64,000 nucleotides of DNA from Triglochin maritima (taxonomy: Eukaryota > Streptophyta > Magnoliopsida > Alismatales > Juncaginaceae), in NCBI GenBank assembly GCA_963682175.1, contig OY821788.1, positions 10,062,001 through 10,126,000 on the forward strand, written 5' to 3'. The position numbers and the translations under genes are program-made. Below, in pieces: positions 32,240-44,352 of the stretch (its first letter is position 1; every line of letters starts with the position of its first letter). The notes below the pieces were generated by a model, which saw nothing but the letters and a program-made list of their open reading frames with translations, was not told where the DNA came from and searched no databases.

Positions 32240-34910
32240 ATAATTAACATGAATGGTCTCTACTATAGTGAAGGTTAGCACGTGCGCCGATCAATAACCT
32301 CGAAATCATCCAAGGAAATGTAAGAGGATTTCTGATTTCTTGGCTAACTTGGTTACGCTACAAAATCGAGGTATGTGTTGGGTACTATTACTTAAAAGGT
32401 TGCGTTGCTTGATTGTGGGTTAATTTTAGATTAATATTTACACCACAAAGCTGTGGCATGTAAACAGACTTGTCGATTTGATTGGTTTTTATGTTGTTGG
32501 TTGGATTTTCATCCCCCCTAAAGAGACCCATGATCAGGGACGTGATTCAGATCGGATTATTATCTCTAGCCTTGAGCTTTTTAAATAAGTTTGTCTGACA
32601 TATGATTAAATCATTTTATTGTTGAGAGTAGAAATTGTTAATTACATAAATGAATGCTTGTTCACATGGAGGGATGGTATGGTCTCATGCTTTCTTGATC
32701 GTTACAAGATCCATGTTGGTTTGGCGTTTTAATTTCTTGGTAGAGTATATCCTCACTTTAGAAGTGCATTGTTGAATTTTTTTTGTTGAATAGCAAGAGT
32801 TTTTTTTTACGTTTCCTGTTGTTTAAATTTTCCTATGCATGCTAACTTGTTTTGTGTATTAATATAAATCCAACTTGTACGTAAGTTAAAATAATTGAAT
32901 TGCATGTTTAAATTTCTATGTGTTGATTTCGTAACTTTCCATGAAATGATATCTATTACATGGCATGCTCATGCTGTGCTTTTATTTGTATAGAAAATTG
33001 CATATTAAATGTACTTTTCATATGGATGAGAATGATTTTTTTTGGAGTTCACTTTCCTAGAGGCCTTGCTAAGAAATAATTGCATGATTGTGGGTTTTAA
33101 TTTTTGCTTGACATTTTTAGTTATTAGTTGTCATTTAATTGACTTATTAGGTAAGAAAATTGAATATTGTGAAATATGATATTTTCGAATAAAGCAAACA
33201 TGAAGAAAAAAAGTTAAATATGAATGCTATTGTGTTTATGATGCTTATAAAATAAATTATTATATTATCCAAAAGGAAATTATATTTTATGTGCATTTGT
33301 GTGCACTTATTGCGTAGTATGTCATATCCATGTTGTGATGAATTCATATCTACTAATGTGTTTTTGCAGTGTATGATAAGCATGAGATAATGATATGTCA
33401 ATTTGTGTATAAATATATAAATTGTCTGGTTATGGTGCTATATTGTTATGCGAGGAGATAAAAGATTTACATTAGTGTGCTTATACGAACTGTTATGTAT
33501 TCATGTCAAATAAAAGAGCATTTGTAGAGTGGTGCTAGCATGTGATTATTACTTCTCAATTTGTGCATTAAGAGAGGATTTTTATTTATTTATATTAAAT
33601 ACTATAGTATAATATTTTTATGATGAAATATTAGTTTCATAATATTTGATGCATCACATTATGCCATGTAAGATGTCAATGATATTTTGATGCATCACAT
33701 TTGCATATGAATATTCATTTCTTGAACACATGTGATTTATTTATAATGTTTTTGTCATCTATATGTTATAATGTTATATATGGAAGTAATCTTTTATTCT
33801 CAATCATATTGATATTGAAAGAGAAGTAATTTAGCCCAGAAGGCTACAAAAACATTACTCTCAATGCAATGCATGTATATAATGATACCAAGATTGTATA
33901 TTTACACAAAGAGGGTTATGAAAATGTATAACAATCCATGAAGGATTCTTATGAGCATCAAATGGATGTGTCAATGTTAAAGTTGCGTAAACGGTAAATC
34001 CATCAAACTCATTCCCAAATGTAACTCTATGGACAAAAGACTGTAGAGAGTACAGATGTAAAAGGAAAATCTTATATCCATTTTATAAGTTAATGATCTG
34101 ATACTCAGTAGTAGTACGGAGTCCAAAAATCACAAGTAATTGATTTGTTCCATTCCCTGAAGTGATGTATGAGCGTGTCAAAGTAACCCTCTGCAATAAC
34201 ATATATATTCTAGTTATGTGTCTTTTATTTGATATTTTGTATAAGTAATATATATACTCTATTTAGTAGATATACATAACCATATGCTGAAATATCAATA
34301 TGACAAATGAGCATTATATACCATGATACAAATATTTTATTTAATATTCTTGAGGTTCGTTCAATTATCATATTTATTATCTTTAAGCTTTTGATTTAGT
34401 TGTTATTTCTGTTGAAACTATATATTTTATATTGGTTAGTGCTCTCATTAGTCTAATATATTTCCATAGTTGTGATTTTTATTCACTCAGGATGAGATTC
34501 TTCTAGATATTAACAATACAAGGCATATGTTGCTAGCATATCGATATTCAACATTTTTATGTTTGTCATGACTATTTATGTATATCATTATAATGAATTT
34601 TAATGTTTAATAGCAAAGATAGTATTTGCATTTATCGTCTTAAAATGACAAAATATACATGCATATGGTAATATGTTGATATGCATAATTTCTATCTAAA
34701 AGACTTGTATCAAGGTACATTGAAATTCATTGATCTTGATATGATTTAATGCATGGTTCTTATCTTGATTATATTTTGTCATTGGAAGAACCTTTTCATT
34801 TATTTTGTAATAGTTGTGTAAATAATTATCTACAATAAATATTTATTTGGCTTGAAATTAATAGTATGATTATTATTCGGTCTCATATTTGATTTAAGAT
34901 AAGGAAAATT
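32240..34910. other. AT-rich sequence, probably the 5' part of a decayed copia element
   Basis: No gene recognised. Strongly AT-rich with short repeats of GATGCATCACAT near 33650-33700. Its position before copia protease text suggests a decayed gag region or intergenic filler. Confidence 0.35.
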
Positions 34911-36780
34911 GATTTATGCATCATGTATAGTGTTGACATGCACACTATATTAAGAGATAAGTATTTCTCTAATTTGATAATGAGAAAAACCAAGACTACT
35001 ACTGTACAAGGTCGTACGAATTTAGTAGAAAGCTCCAGAAGAGTCATATTTACTTTTACATGTGGAATTATCTTGACTTTAACTGATGCATTTTATATAT
35101 TATGTCAAAAGAAACTTATTAAGTTTCAAATCACCAGAATGACTTGTATTGAGACTACAATTAAGTAAAGAAGAATATTTTTATATTACTACAATCATGT
35201 CAGGCAGGAAAAATACTATTGAGAAAATTACATGACTTTTAAACGATGTGTCATTACGCACGTAGTGGCTTGGTCAAAAGACTTGCATTGGTGAATCAAA
35301 TGAATATTGATTCTATTAACATATGGTATGACCGATTGGGTCAAGGAGAACATATATCATGACAAATATTGCTGAAATTTCATATGACCATCTACTGAAG
35401 AATGAGAAGATTTTTCAATTAAGTAGGTATCCACGAGCTCTATCTTTACGTGAGGAGATAACTTGTGTTATGCGTTACTTGTGATAGAAAGTCATAAGCA
35501 TAAGTTATTGCAAAATCACAATATGTGTTATCGTATTTTGGATCATGTGCCCGAAGCACACGTTACAAAGCATCGATTTATAAAATATCACTGAATATGG
35601 ATCATTATGAGATCTTAAAATTTATACATGATACATTAATGTGCATACCTATTGATATTATTCTTTCTTTATTTTTAATTTTAGATACATCATGTCATGA
35701 ATGTTTCCATATTTTACTTGTACGATATTGAATGAAATATTTCCCATCTGCGATTAATCGATTATCACCTCCAAAATTTAGTGGCCTCAAATTAAATTGG
35801 ACATTTCAGCATGATTCATATTCCTGATAATATGAAAATACTTGAAGCCCTTGAAGGGTGATGTATTTTATTGTCCAATCCAACATTTATATATATAGAG
35901 GCATATTTTTTGGCATTAGGGGGAGAAAGCGAGAAACTTAAAGAATGCCAAGAAAATATACTATATTGAACCTGAAGTTCATAAGAGAATATACGTACAT
36001 GTATCGTTGAACCTGAAGTTCATAAAATCAGTAACTTACAATATCTAACAAGTAATTGTCATACATTTTTATTGATCACAAAAGAGTGATCATGTCTTGT
36101 ATTACTAGACGTAAAACGCATAATATAAAGTGGAGATCTCCACATAATAAAATTTATTAGAGCTCAACCAACGCCAGAAGCATGGACTATAACATATATT
36201 ATTTGTGGAAATGAAAATAAAAGTTTGTCACTCATTACACCTCTTAAAGATGTTTTTCCTGAAGAATATAAACCCGGTAAAATAAAAGTAGTTGCTGGCA
36301 AATGTAAAAATTCTAGGAGTACATAACGGTAAAATCCTAATATTTTGGGAAACAACGAGGATTTGATTATTATAAAAGTTGCAATTAACTACGTTGATAC
36401 GAGAGAGAAATATAAAAAGTTTATCGTCGACGACTAATTTGCCTTATTAGAGCATGCTAATTCAAGAGGAAATCTGGATCCAGAACCTATAATATTATAA
36501 GAATTCCAGAAGCATTCGTATTTGAAATGAACAAAAGAAGGCGAACAATATAGAACTAGACTCGCTTATTGGACCTGTAGCCCTGATTTCTGAAGAATGT
36601 GAATAGAATCACATTACAATAACATGGTGGTACATTATAAAGCGAGTAGTGACACAAGGGTTTTTCGCAGGACCCAACATACATTATGATATCACTCATT
36701 CTCTCGAATTGTATAATTTACGTTATGTTACTTGATCAGCATGACATAAATATAGATAAACACATGAGATATGTTGTGAC
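34911..36780 (+). pseudogene. Decayed copia pol (protease to integrase region)
   Basis: 34923-35168 reads HTILRDKYFSNL and TNLVESSRRV, the copia aspartic-protease neighbourhood. At 35307-35420 WYDRLGQGEH, then frame-shifted text with LLKNEKIF, matches the gag-pre-integrase block (normally WHDRLGHPG). Later text to about 36560 is integrase-like but has many stops and shifts. The His and Pro of the LGHPG block are lost. No reverse transcriptase or 3' LTR was found. Confidence 0.7.
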
Positions 36781-36880
36781 TGCAAATTTGTATAAGTCAC
36801 TTGATATTGATATATATAAGAGTCCATGATCTGTCTGGTCTGCAAATTTGTATAAGTCACTTGATATTGATATTGATATT
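36779..36880. repeat. Local direct repeat
   Basis: CTGCAAATTTGTATAAGTCA followed by CTTGATATTGATAT occurs at about 36780 and again at 36840, with further GATATT iteration after the second copy. Confidence 0.7.
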
Positions 36881-37318
36881 GATTTTGTGGATATTGTCTG
36901 CTTATTTTGTGGATCTTGTGGCTGACCCCTCAGACCTAACCCCAGAACACCTATCCGAGAACACCGCAGCCAGACTCCGATATATATATCTCTCTCTCCG
37001 TCCTCTTCAGGTGCACATCAAATCGAACAAGGTCCCTCTTTTACACGATTTTTGATTTCTCGGTTTGGTTGATTTGTTGATCTTGTCTGTCTATTTTTTG
37101 GATCTTTTGGATCTATCCACTTCTCCGATTTTTAATGGTTTCTTGTGACTTTATGGATATGCTTATCTTGACTGTATCTTGCCCGAATTTTAAGGGTCTT
37201 GTGATTTTTTGGATCTGCTTATCTTGCATAGGGAATGTTTTGAATTGCTTGATTGAATATGAACTGCAGAATTTGAGTTTGAAATAAAGGTATCAGACAA
37301 ATAAAAAAATTAAAAAAA
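36881..37318. other. Gene-leader-like sequence of unknown origin
   Basis: A pyrimidine-rich patch (ATATCTCTCTCTCCGTCC) and a TCTTCAG|GT-type junction are followed by T-rich sequence with repeated GATCTTGTCTG/TTTTGGATC. This resembles the leader and first intron of a plant housekeeping gene. No coding exon is visible, so it may be a captured or broken gene end. Confidence 0.25.
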
Positions 37319-37912
37319 AGAGAAATGTCCTACAACGTCAGTCTCAAAACGTAACCGACATTGTAGACAATCTAGCACGTCGGTTGTAAATACCACTGAC
37401 GTTGTAGGATATTTCTTTTTTTTTAATTTTTTATTAAAGAACCTACCACGTCGGTCGACAATTATACTGACATTGTAGGGGATTTCTGTTTTTTTATTAA
37501 AGAACTGGCCACGTCAGTTGTACAAAAAGACCGACGCGATAGGGGCCATATTACTACGTCGGCTTTGTATTAAAGCGGACGTTATAGAGGGTGTGTCCCA
37601 CGTCGGTTGAAAATACCACCGACGTTGTAGGATATTTCTTTTTTTCTTTTCTTAATAAAAGAACCGACCACGTCGATCGTCAATACAATCAATGTTGTAG
37701 GGGATTTCTATTTTTTTTATTTAAGATCCAACCACGTATGTTGTATAAACAGACCGACATTATATATGGTACCTACCACGTCGGTTTGCCAACAGACGTG
37801 AAAGGACACCCCTTTATAACGTCTCCCACGTACCATGTCGGTCATGAAAGGCAGTCAACCTGACGTTGTACCCCCTTAATATCCAACGTGGTAACCCTTT
37901 TTTGCAGTAGTT
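37319..37912. mobile_element. CACTA-like terminal repeat region
   Basis: Repeated CACGTCGGT and ACCGACGT motifs, in both orientations and separated by T-runs, recur at about 70-bp intervals. The right edge reads CCCTTTTTTGCAGTAGTT, whose complement AACTACTGC is one base from the canonical CACTAC terminus. Sub-terminal ACGTCGG arrays of this type are typical of plant CACTA elements. The left end and transposase are not present. Confidence 0.55.
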
Positions 37913-39674
37913 TTAGAATGTCAACGAGGGAGAGAAAGAATCTTGATATGTATTTTGGATTTCACAAAATCGTGGTACTCAATACCCATGATCCCTCGAC
38001 CTTTCAAGAAGCAATGGTAATGAAAGACTCCAAACTATGGCTTAGTGCCATGGAATCCGAAATACAATCTATGTATGACAATCAAGTATGAGACTTGGTT
38101 GACCTTCCTCAAGGAAAGAAAGTCGTTCAAAACAAATTAGTTTTTAAGAGGAAGATGAACATGGATGAGAATTTGACAACCTACAAAGCGAGACTTGTAG
38201 CGAAGGGTTACACTCAAATTCAAGGAATTGACTATAATGAAAATTTTTCACTGGTTGCCATGTTCAAGTCTATTCGGATTATGCTCGTTATTGCCCCAAT
38301 TCATGATTATGAAATATGGCAAATGAATGTCAAAATAGTGTTCCTTAAGGGAAACTTTGAGGATGTGTAAATGGTACAACCTCAAGGTTTTGAAGATCCA
38401 AAGAATAGTGAGAAAGTATACAAGCTTAAACAATCCATTTATGGATTGAAGCAAACATCGAGGAGTTGGAACAAACACTTTGATTAAGAAGTCAAAAAGA
38501 TTAACTTCATCCAAAGCAAGGAAGAGTCTTGTATATACAAGATGGTCAGTGGGAGTAACGTAGTGTTTCTGATCTTATTTGTCGATGATATACTCCTCAT
38601 GGGAAATCATATCCCTTTGCTAGAGCAAATGAGAAGTTCATTGAAATCTGCATTTTCAATGAAAGACATGGGTGAGGCTCAGTACATCTTGGGAATCAAG
38701 ATATATAAAGATAGATCCCGAAGACTCATTGGCCTAAGTCAACATACATACACTGACAAGGTCTTGGAGAGGTTCAGTATGGACAATTCAAAAAAGGGCA
38801 ATGTGACAATTCTCAGAATATTCTTGACCACAGTCCAATTCAAAAAAGGACAACTCAAGAAGTCACCACATGCAGTATCACGTAAGAACTTAGAGTACAT
38901 GAAAGACATTCCTTATGCTTCAGCAATTAGATCGATCATGTACACCATGACTTGCACAAGACCCGATGTCTCATATGCTTTAAGTGTGACAAGTCATCAC
39001 CAATCCAATGCAGATCCCGATCATTGGACTGCGGTCAAGAATATTCTGAGATACCTTAACATAACTGAAGATAAGTTTCTTGTTTATGGGGAACAAAGAG
39101 AACTAGTAGCTGAGGGCTACTCAGATGCGAGTTTCATGAGTGATCCAGACGATAGGAGGTCTCAATTAGGATATGTCTTTACTCTGAATGGTGGAGTCAT
39201 GAGTTGGTATAGTTGGAAATAGACCACTACGACCGACTCAACCACTACTTCAGAAGTTATGGATGTCGCTGAAGCGAGCAATGAAATAGTGGACTAAGAA
39301 GTTCCTTGAAGAGCTTGGAGTAGTTCCTTCGAGCGAAGGACCCATAGAGTTGTTTCACGACAATAGTGTGTCTATCTCGCAAATCAAGGATCCTAAATCA
39401 CATCACAAAGTGAAGTACATAGATCGCAAGTACTTTGTCACCCGTATTTCATCGACGAAGACAAATAAATTTATTATGAGTGAACACAAACAACACAGTT
39501 GATCGATTAACCAAACCTTTATCCCAAGCCAAATGTGAAATACATTTCGAGTCCATAGGTTTGAAGAACCATGTATAGTGGCCTGACGAGTGATATGAAG
39601 AGGTTATCCTAGTTATTATAGTTTTATACATTAAGAATCTATGTGAAAGAAAACTTTGACAACAAGTGGGAGAT
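37913..39674 (+). pseudogene. Copia pol remnant (reverse transcriptase-RNase H)
   Basis: The reading gives RT text from YKARLVAKGYTQIQGIDYNE through FLILFVDDILLMGN, ending SMKDMGEAQYILGIKIY. RNase H text follows (YSDASFMSDPDDRRSQLGY, then SHHKVKYIDRKYF). The RT catalytic VDD is retained. At least three stops break it: TGA at 38089-38091 in place of Trp after QV, TAA at 38368-38370, and TAA near 38484. Gag, protease and integrase are missing; the left end abuts the CACTA-like region. A polypurine tract AAGTGGGAGAT precedes the LTR at 39675. Confidence 0.88.
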
Positions 39675-40976
39675 TGAAAGGAATGTGTTCTAAATTTTTA
39701 CTTTTAAATGTCTTTTATTATGAATTGAATGTATTGAGCATTTTGTTCCTTGATTAATGTATTCGCCTTTTGGAAGTGTTAAGGAAGATGTTCTCGGTCC
39801 TTAACAATGGAGCTCTAATACATAATGGTTTACATAAATCAAAAGTAATTCACGATCATGGTAATTAACACGGGACCTTAATTACCGAGTTAAGATTGTT
39901 GTGTTGGTTAAAAGAGATATTGAAGATCTACAAATATTTAACAACTTGAGTATATGAAATAGAAAATGTTTCTTTCATATGTTGAGTTGACTTAGTGAAT
40001 GAAATATTTTGGAATTGTGTTTGTGTCATTAATATTTCATTGTGTCTTTGAATCCAAAGATATGATACCTATATCTTTTCACATAAGGAGCGTATAATTT
40101 GATTATTATCAAAGCTATCAATGCGCATAATGTTAAAACTATTAGTTGGTTATACATAACTTGTGGGGTAAAAATTGATATGTCAAAAGATTATCATTGC
40201 CCTCCTTGACTTGAGTGATGATATTGCTTGGCCCTTTGATAAAGCAAAATTATAATGTACACAATGTGACTTGTGTATAGTTACATATTTATAATTGGCT
40301 TGAGAGATCAAGACATGAATATAAAATACAAAGATGACACATTTCTACTTTGTATAATATTCTCAATATCATGAGGCAAGGGATAGACACAAGTGATATT
40401 ACATATCACTAAATGGATCGGGTTTAGTTCGAGTGAGGAAAACATCTTTGTTATTTGGGTAACTATATTATGTAGCTAGATACCGCTTATAGTTTATTTA
40501 TATTATTGCCAACATAACTTATATCCTTCTATAGGTAAAATATTAAAATCAAATGTGTCATGATTACGACAAGGTTAGATTAATCAATAAATTTATATAT
40601 GAGATGTAAATATATTAAGGGGTATAATCTTTGACATTATATATGATAATATGTTTCTTATTATAATGTGGTTCGTAACATTATAAAATATAAATTTGCT
40701 AAAACCCCGAAGATCAAATTTTGTTGGATATTGATCCAAAATTTGGCAAAAGGCAAAAAAATGTCCTATAAATGGGTTTAGATTAGAGGAGCTAAAAACA
40801 ACGGATCATGTGTAAGTGGGTTACACATGATATGGGACGGAGGAAGCCCTATAAATAGGTCTCTCCTCTCTTCCATGTATACATGAATGAAAAAATATAC
40901 TCCATATTTCTCCACCTAGTCCATCCGAAAATTCCATTGTCAGTTCAGTGTTTGAGAGATTAAATTTTCTGGAGCA
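39675..40976 (+). repeat. Copia 3' LTR
   Basis: Begins TGAAAGGAATG just after the polypurine tract and ends ...CTGGAGCA. About 1.3 kb, with a promoter-like TATAAATAG at 40850. It is followed at once by the Sirevirus-like LTR. Its last 174 bp recur at 47741-47915. Confidence 0.7.
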
Positions 40977-40977
40977 T

Positions 40978-42462
40978 TGTTGACTTTTTGGCCTTAATCC
41001 TTATTTTGATGATTTAATCAACCTAATCTTAATCATAAGTAATGTAGAGTAGCACACATATTGCATTGCATATATATTGCATGTGCTAACCTCTACAGGT
41101 GATCAAGACTCATGGATGGAAGGAAATCAAGTCAAAATTTGTAATAAAGCTATATGAAGACTCGTAATCGTGATTTTATTTTGAGTCTTAGGAACATGTG
41201 TAAATTGAGCATACAAGAGCTAAAAACATATCACATACACACTAGGTTCCTTAGATAAGTCACACACAAAATTTCACCTTATTTGGACTTCATTAGATCA
41301 CCCAAACCTTAGTCGGAAATCACTTAAAACCTAAACCCAGAATTCCTGTGTGAAACGGTCAACCGAACCAGTTCTCAGTTCGACCGGTTTATAACAAACT
41401 CTCCACAGTGACTTTACCGAACTCTACCGGTCGACCGGTTCAACCTTTTCGGTCGACCGATCCCGGATTTTAATATGGCCGTTACCTTTGTCGTATTCCT
41501 ATAACGGTCGTATTCGTATAAAACAAACTTAACCCCAAAATACATTCGGTAACCGGTCGAACGACGACCCTGTTTCGGTCGACCGGTTGAACACTTATAA
41601 TATCCCTGCTATCGGTCGACACACTCTTCGTTCGACCGATCCAACTTTGTCTCAACCGAATCCCCTTAACGGTCGACCGTCTCATACTTTGGTTCGACCG
41701 ATTCACTTAAGTAGATTTAAGTTCTAGCTCGTTTGCCCGACCGAATATTCTTTTGTTCGACCGTTCTCCTTGAAATCAAGTGAACGGTCGACCGGTCTAT
41801 CAGTTTCGGTCGACCGGTTCTGTTCAGATTTGCAGCCCGATTTTCTGCTTTGTGTATCTTACACAAAACCCAACCAAATCTATCCCCAACGGCTAGAATA
41901 CCTTATAAACAGGGGATCAAGACTTGTTGTTAACACAACTCTCCAACTCCAATTGTCCCAATACATTAGAGAGAAACCTCAATACTCAAAGCTCCCATTT
42001 CTACACTCCATAAGCCTAAACTACACACATTTGATCAATCACTCATCCTACTCAAAGTGTGCTCAATTAGAGAGTGAATCCCACTCAGTTACAAAGTTTT
42101 CAAAAGAGTATAGACTTCGGTGAAAGCCCGAAGTGATCCTTCTCGGATTGTGAGAAGAGGATTCCAAGCTCGACGAGGGTTGTTCGCGAGTTTGACAGTT
42201 GTAAGGCGTTGTCTCCCGGCCCGGAACGTGGAGCGGATAGTGAAGTCGTAGGTGGAGCTCGCAGAGTCGAGCGGAGCTTGCAAGAGAGGACTAGGACCCG
42301 GGTGGGGTGCCGAACCTCTATAAAAATGTCGAGTCGATTTGTGGTTTGCTTGTTCCTTTTCCCTACTAGTTTTTTTTAAATTGTTTCCACTGTGTTTATT
42401 GTTTGATTAGTTAGGGATTAGCGTAAAAGTGATTAGATTAACCCGACCCACACGATCCTACA
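40978..42462 (+). repeat. Sirevirus-like 5' LTR
   Basis: Starts TGTTGACTTTTTGG and ends ACACGATCCTACA. Exact CGGTCGACCG at 41428, 41450, 41576, 41670, 41785 and 41807. The TATA region is damaged (CTTATAAACAGGGG, where the 3' LTR has CTTATAAATAGAGG preceded by AGGAG). Confidence 0.85.
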
Positions 42463-42464
42463 TT

Positions 42465-42477
42465 TGGTATCAGAGCC
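42465..42477 (+). other. Primer-binding site, initiator-Met type
   Basis: TGGTATCAGAGCC lies two bases after the 5' LTR. It matches the 3' end of plant initiator tRNA-Met, the usual copia primer. Confidence 0.9.
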
Positions 42478-42515
42478 TTGTTAGCTTAATTTCATTACTT
42501 TACCGTAATTTTAGC

Positions 42516-42690
42516 ATGGCTTCAACATCTAATCACTTAGAGGGTTGATGCACCACAAGACCTCCTTTGCTTAGTGGGTCAAATTATGATTATTGGAAAA
42601 ATAGAGTGAAAATCTTTTTAATATCAAATGGCCTTAAGTATTGGAAGTTTATTCAAAATCCATACATAGCGACTGATCCCTCATGTACTA
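42516..42690 (+). pseudogene. Sirevirus-like gag start, truncated
   Basis: ATG at 42516 opens MASTSNHLEG then a TGA (42546-42548). In-frame text after it, RPPLLSGSNYDYWKNRVKIF, is the conserved N-terminal gag block of copia elements. The sequence is cut at about 42690 by a deletion junction. Confidence 0.8.
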
Positions 42691-43039
42691 CCATGTATTG
42701 TGCATTCAGTGCATTCAGTTCATTCAGTTCATTCAGTTCGAAGTTGGGCAACATACTCATGTATTGTGCATTCAGTTCGAAGTCGCGACCCGATATGGTG
42801 GGCATAACGATGCACGATGGCTGAGCAGCCATCGTTGGGTAGCACCGATCCCTCAGAGTCATAGGTGGTGCAACAGGTGGGTCCACTACATTCTCACCCA
42901 TTGGATCCGGGTGAGGTGGTGCAACAGGTGGATTGGGGCTAAATTCCAGACTGGAATCTAGATGAACTCGTGAGAGTCGATTGCTCAAGTCCCGAACCCA
43001 AATCTGAGTGCACCGGTTTGAATCAATTTTTGAATTCAA
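42691..43039 (-). pseudogene. Gypsy gag N-terminus, truncated
   Basis: The minus-strand frame has AAQPSCIVMPTISGRDFELN then AQYMSMLPNF, closely parallel to AAQPSCIVVPPARGNSYELK and PQYVSMLPTF in the intact gag at 61.4 kb. After LPNF the frame dissolves into repeats of ELN, marking the deletion junction. Confidence 0.8.
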
Positions 43040-44328
43040 ATTCGAAATTTAAATTCGAAATTCAAATTAATCAATTGATTTTGTTTTTATAATTTTTTTA
43101 TAATTTTTTTCTTTTCAAAAATGGAAAGAAACAATAGGAAGGGGAAAGATGAGAAAGGAATCCTAATCTAGAGAACTGAGATGAGAAGAGAAAGAAGACT
43201 CAGATGAGAAGGGAAACTTAAGTCTAAAAGATAGATAAGAGGGTCGGTTAGAAGTTTCCTAAACAAGCACGGTTCAAACAATCCTAGACCTAATGTAGCT
43301 TAGATCTAGATGACTCCTAACTGGTTAAGTCGAATTGGTTCGCTTGATTCACCTCCCTCACTAATCAAACCAACTTGGTCAGGCAGTGTATAACTAGTGG
43401 GGGCGCTTCCGACAGAGTCGGTGACAATTAGACAACCACTTCGCTTGGAAGACTTACGTCAACACAAAAACACTTTCTAGATACCAAATTAAATTCGATC
43501 AGCTTCAGGTCATAGCAAGTCAAACCAATCTTCTCCTTAATTGAGTCTGAATCCTTAGGGTCAATGTCTAATTGATTTTAATTTAAGGCTTGGGTGACAC
43601 TTTAGAATTGTGATTTGTGGGCCACGGAAGGGTGATGAAATCCCCACCGTATCTTTTCCTACGGAGTTGCCCTTAAGATAGTTTAACTTAAATCTAGCAA
43701 AGATATTCAAACATTGGTCTTTTTAGTGGGGGCAATTGCAAGGTTGTATGCAAACTAGATTATATGCTTAAATGCAATCGATAAAAAAAACCGCGCACTT
43801 ACCTTGCCTCCAGCACTCTTCAACAAGAATTAATTTGCAAGAATTTAGCAAGAATAATGCAAACAAAACACTATATGATGCATGCACTAAGTCATTCTAA
43901 TTTTGCCAATTTTTAGGTTAGAGTTGAATTATTGCCAATTATGGAATTTTGCCCTAACACGTGCAGTTCTACGCAAAGGAACTTTTCGAAAATTAAGATT
44001 TTACGAGAAAGGCAAGAAAAGTTACCTCCGCAATGCTCAGACGGGTTCGCCGCCCGCTCTCGAAAATTCCCAGATGCTCTACGCGTCCACCCAGAGATGG
44101 AGACGACCTCAGAAAAAATTGAAGCCCAGATGTTTCAAACGTGCGGAGAATCCGCCGCGAGTTGTTCTTTGTGTGCGGCGATTCCGCCGCCCTTCTTGCT
44201 CAGACTGTGCCCGGATTTCGCTGCGCACTCTGTTGTCGCCTGAAATGCAAACTCAAATAGTTAGATCGCGCACACGATAAACATGATAGAATCGAAATCA
44301 CAAAAAAATAAACAAAATCTTCGTCGCC

Positions 44329-44346
44329 TCCCCGGCAACGGCGTCA
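44329..44346 (-). other. Primer-binding site, tRNA-Asp type (one mismatch)
   Basis: The minus strand reads TGACGCCGTTGCCGGGGA, one base from the PBS at 62773-62790. The change is G to A at a CpG, as expected from methylcytosine decay. Confidence 0.8.
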
Positions 44347-44352
44347 AAAACT

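Noticed and set aside
41428..41816. Spaced palindromes as a CRISPR-like array
   Set aside because: Spacing and spacer sequence are irregular, the motif is 10 bp, and it lies inside a plant LTR.
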